A stretch of 64,000 nucleotides of DNA from an uncultured Actinomycetes bacterium (lineage in GTDB: Bacteria > Actinomycetota > Actinomycetes > Nanopelagicales > Nanopelagicaceae): positions 92,698 to 156,697 of the forward strand of contig CAIKKN010000024.1 of NCBI GenBank assembly GCA_903827945.1, given 5' to 3'. Positions 62,149-64,000 of this stretch are shown piece after piece. The notes below the pieces were generated by a model. The model worked only from the letters and a program-made list of their open reading frames with translations. It was not told the origin of the DNA and searched no databases. A program made the position numbers and the translations under genes. Positions within the stretch are counted from its first letter, which is position 1, and every line of letters begins with the position of its first letter.

Positions 62149-63420
62149 ATGACAAAACAATTACTTTCAGACCTTGAATGGCGTGGACTCATCGCACAGA
62201 CAACTGATCGCGCGGCACTTACAAAAGACTTGGATGCTGGGCCGCTCTCCTTTTATGTGGGTTTTGATCCAACAGCTGCCAGTCTTCACATCGGCAATCT
62301 CGCAGTCATTTGCACGATGCGCCGTTTTCAGCAAGCAGGGCATAAACCTATCCCGCTTGTCGGTGGCGCCACCGGCTTAGTGGGAGATCCCTCTGGAAGA
62401 AATGAAGAACGCTCCCTGAACGAAGAGGCGCTTGTTGTTGATTGGGTTAATCGCATTCGCAAACAGTTGGAGCATTTTTTATCCTTTGAAGGTGGCAATG
62501 CGGCAACAATGGCAAATAATCTTGACTGGACCGCGCCAATTTCAGCTCTGACATTCTTACGTGATATCGGAAAGCACTTTAGCGTCAATCAAATGCTTTC
62601 TAAGGATAGTGTTTCAGCGCGGCTAGATGGTGGAGGTATTTCCTATACCGAGTTCTCTTATCAAGTTTTACAAGCACTAGATTATTTAGAACTTTACAAA
62701 CGGTATGGATGCAAGCTTCAAATGGGCGGAAGTGATCAATGGGGAAACATAGTTGCTGGACTTGATCTCATTCGAAAAGTTGAAGGCGGTTCTGGTCACG
62801 CACTCACTATTCCTCTCATTACAAAATCTGACGGAAGTAAATTTGGAAAGAGTGTTGGCGGTTCTGTTTGGCTGGACCCAGAGATGACATCACCTTATGC
62901 ATTTTTTCAATTCTGGATTGGCGTTGACGATGCGGATGTTGAAAAACTTCTTAAAGTCTTCTCTTTTAAATCGCACGAAGAAATTGATACGTTGCTAATT
63001 TCGTTGAGAGAAAATCCAGGTGCGCGTGAAGCTCATCGTGCTTTAGCGCGTGAGCTAACTGCTCTTGTGCATGGAGAACATCATGCGCAACAATCTGAAG
63101 CAGCTGCTAAGGCGCTATTTGGACAAGGTGAACTGAGTGAGTTAGACGAAGAAACTTTAACTTCCGCCCTTTCGCAATTACCGCGCACGGAAATAAAAAG
63201 AAGCGAAGCAATTCCTACGTGGGTTGATTTATTGGTAGCAACAGGTGTCGTTGATTCTAAATCTGCAGCCCGTCGCATCGTAAAAGAAGGCGGTGCGTAT
63301 TTGAATAACGAAAAGATTTCTGGTGAAGACTTTGTGCCAACTCTAGAGAGTGCACTCTTTGGAAGATTCTTCATATTGCGTAAAGGAAAGCGGGATTTGG
63401 CTGGAGTTGAGTTAATTTAG
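62149..63420 (+). CDS. tyrS: Tyrosyl-tRNA synthetase
   Basis: Class I synthetase charging tRNA-Tyr, 423 aa. The HIGH-type motif is ASLHIGNLAV near residue 44. GGATGLVGDPSGR and YLELYKRYGCKLQMGGSDQWGNI bind tyrosine, and the KMSKS-type loop reads SKFGKSVGGS. A C-terminal S4-like RNA-binding domain (about 355-420, SAARRIVKEGGAYLNNEKI) completes it. It is 5 bp after argH and followed by a strong terminator. No T-box is seen upstream. Confidence 0.97.
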   Translation: MTKQLLSDLEWRGLIAQTTDRAALTKDLDAGPLSFYVGFDPTAASLHIGNLAVICTMRRFQQAGHKPIPLVGGATGLVGDPSGRNEERSLNEEALVVDWVNRIRKQLEHFLSFEGGNAATMANNLDWTAPISALTFLRDIGKHFSVNQMLSKDSVSARLDGGGISYTEFSYQVLQALDYLELYKRYGCKLQMGGSDQWGNIVAGLDLIRKVEGGSGHALTIPLITKSDGSKFGKSVGGSVWLDPEMTSPYAFFQFWIGVDDADVEKLLKVFSFKSHEEIDTLLISLRENPGAREAHRALARELTALVHGEHHAQQSEAAAKALFGQGELSELDEETLTSALSQLPRTEIKRSEAIPTWVDLLVATGVVDSKSAARRIVKEGGAYLNNEKISGEDFVPTLESALFGRFFILRKGKRDLAGVELI

Positions 63421-63443
63421 ATTCGGCAAGATCTCCTAGCCAG

Positions 63444-63469
63444 AAAACCCCCAATTTCTGGGGGTTTTT
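63444..63469 (+). terminator. Rho-independent terminator after tyrS
   Basis: The stem AAAACCCCCA/TGGGGGTTTT closes an ATTTC loop and runs into TTTTT. It lies 24 bp after the tyrS stop and separates the arg/tyrS unit from the rRNA promoter region. Confidence 0.92.
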
Positions 63470-63490
63470 GCTTTTGGCGAGCGTGGGAAA

Positions 63491-63527
63491 GGTCACCCTG
63501 ACCAGCCCCTCAAAGTGGTCATCCTGA
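63491..63527 (+). repeat. Direct repeat GGTCA(C/T)CCTGA upstream of rRNA promoter
   Basis: Two 11-bp copies differing at one base (63491-63501 and 63517-63527) are spaced 26 bp apart, directly upstream of candidate promoter P1. They could be activator or UP-like sites; function is unknown. Confidence 0.45.
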
Positions 63528-63528
63528 T

Positions 63529-63558
63529 TTGGCTTTTACGCTCAGTGTGGGCTATATT
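63529..63558 (+). promoter_or_regulatory. Candidate rRNA promoter P1 (TTGGCT-N18-TATATT)
   Basis: The -35 TTGGCT (63529-63534) and -10 TATATT (63553-63558) are 18 bp apart, about 430 bp before the 16S 5' end. Confidence 0.5.
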
Positions 63559-63591
63559 TCGGGCTCGCTACGAAACGGACTGGTCTTAAGT

Positions 63592-63624
63592 CTAGGTTTT
63601 ACGCTTAAAAACGCGTAAATCTAG
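63592..63624 (+). other. Large hairpin in rRNA leader
   Basis: CTAGGTTT-T-ACGC pairs with GCGT-AAATCTAG (12 bp, one bulged T, one G-U) around an 8-nt loop. It starts about 34 nt downstream of the P1 -10. No U tract follows. Confidence 0.45.
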
Positions 63625-63695
63625 CCACCAGAATAGGCCGAGTAGCAGTCCAAGCAAGTGCCACATGCCGGGAATTGAGCCGCAGAAATGCGGAT

Positions 63696-63724
63696 TTGAC
63701 CCCCTGCGTGTGTTCCACTATGTT
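63696..63724 (+). promoter_or_regulatory. Candidate rRNA promoter P2 (TTGACC-N17-TATGTT)
   Basis: The -35 TTGACC (63696-63701) and -10 TATGTT (63719-63724) are 17 bp apart. A GAAA-tetraloop hairpin CCGCA/TGCGG (63680-63693) lies immediately upstream. Confidence 0.55.
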
Positions 63725-63785
63725 TGGCGGTCTGCCTCGAAAAAGGTTTAAAGCTTGCTTTTAACTTGCTTCGATGCGCGTCCGT

Positions 63786-63803
63786 ACCTTGAGAACTCAA
63801 CAA
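63786..63803 (+). promoter_or_regulatory. boxA-like antitermination element in rRNA leader
   Basis: CCTTGAGAACTCAACA matches the TTGAGAACTCAA segment familiar from rRNA leaders of mycobacteria and streptomycetes and resembles the boxA to which NusB/S10 bind. It lies about 190 nt before 16S. Confidence 0.7.
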
Positions 63804-63824
63804 CGTGCAATATCAATGCCAATC

Positions 63825-63859
63825 AAGGCATAAATTGACGTGCCTTAAAAACACGTTAA
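63825..63859 (+). other. Overlapping alternative hairpins in rRNA leader
   Basis: AAGGCA (63825-63830) can pair with TGCCTT (63841-63846). TTGACGTG (63835-63842) can pair with CACGTTAA (63852-63859). The two stems share bases 63841-63842 and exclude one another. A U-rich run, TTTGTATTTTTTT, follows within 25 nt. Confidence 0.45.
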
Positions 63860-63983
63860 TAGGCCTTAGATTCCTTTGTATTTTTTTCAGCTCGAAAGAG
63901 TTTGGATTAGTACAGAAACAAAAACAATTGGACAGAAAAGAAAATAGCAAAAGCTAGTTTCGATTCTATGCCAGATCAAACAT

Positions 63984-64000
63984 TCTATGGAGAGTTTGAT
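63984..64000 (+). rRNA. 16S rRNA, 5' end only (cut by window edge)
   Basis: The window ends in GGAGAGTTTGAT, the universal 16S 5' sequence (E. coli positions 8-17 are AGAGTTTGAT), so position 1 falls near 63984. The 560-bp gene-free stretch before it holds the terminator, promoters, boxA and hairpins listed above. Confidence 0.9.

Noticed and set aside
63621..63803. 60-codon minus-strand frame before 16S rRNA
   Set aside because: It lies across rRNA promoter P2 and the boxA-like element and has no protein features.

Overview
This 64 kb window reads as chromosome of a streamlined, low-to-moderate GC member of the Actinomycetota. The marker genes point there: WhiA, RbpA, a PdtaR-type ANTAR regulator, a SufR-led suf operon, and a MabA/InhA-type fabG-fabI pair. 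The gene order also follows the backbone familiar from Streptomyces and Mycobacterium, with many genes between those landmarks removed. Very short intergenic gaps, ATGA and TAATG overlaps, and overlapping convergent genes suggest a genome like the freshwater acI/Nanopelagicales group. That placement is inference from gene content and compaction; no tree was built. I see no insertion sequence, prophage, CRISPR array or obvious island.

Layout. (1) 1-11.2 kb: end of trpA, a DsbA-like thioredoxin, lgt, a VIT/CCC1 transporter, gltB-gltD, pyk, a tRNA-Leu(CAA), and the ANTAR regulator that begins two bases after the tRNA. (2) 11.2-16.5 kb: a complete branched-chain amino acid ABC transporter (livKHMGF). 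(3) 16.5-30 kb: a PaaI-like thioesterase, polA, an MFS transporter, rpsA, coaE, and the whole nucleotide excision repair set uvrB-uvrA-uvrC. (4) 29.7-36.4 kb: rapZ-yvcK-whiA, then glycolysis (gap-pgk-tpiA), secG and rbpA. (5) 36.4-42 kb, minus strand: ctaA-tkt-tal-pgi. zwf, opcA, pgl and ctaB, usual neighbours in relatives, are absent here. (6) 42-48.4 kb: the Fe-S assembly operon sufR-B-D-Rieske-C-S-U-T. (7) 48.4-50.3 kb: a DUF3099 membrane protein, fabG and fabI. (8) 50.3-56 kb: infC-rpmI-rplT behind a structured leader, an rRNA/tRNA methyltransferase, and pheS-pheT. (9) 56-63.4 kb: argC-J-B-D-R-H behind ArgR operators, lacking argF and argG, then tyrS. (10) 63.4-64 kb: terminator, rRNA promoter/leader with a boxA-like element, and the first bases of 16S rRNA.

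The genes are nearly all housekeeping: central carbon flux, nitrogen assimilation (GOGAT), translation, DNA repair, Fe-S assembly and arginine synthesis. The most interesting signals are in how the sequence is used. infC starts at an AUC codon and sits behind an attenuator-like leader with a 10-codon peptide. The tRNA 3' end abuts a start codon. A TANNNT box lies 6-7 nt before the start codon of about ten genes, which suggests widespread leaderless mRNAs, and two upstream stop codons are reused as the first bases of such boxes. Three of four convergent gene pairs share a 4-base stop overlap, and a terminator is embedded in an opposing coding region. The rRNA leader contains alternative hairpins and a segment complementary to the 16S 5' end.
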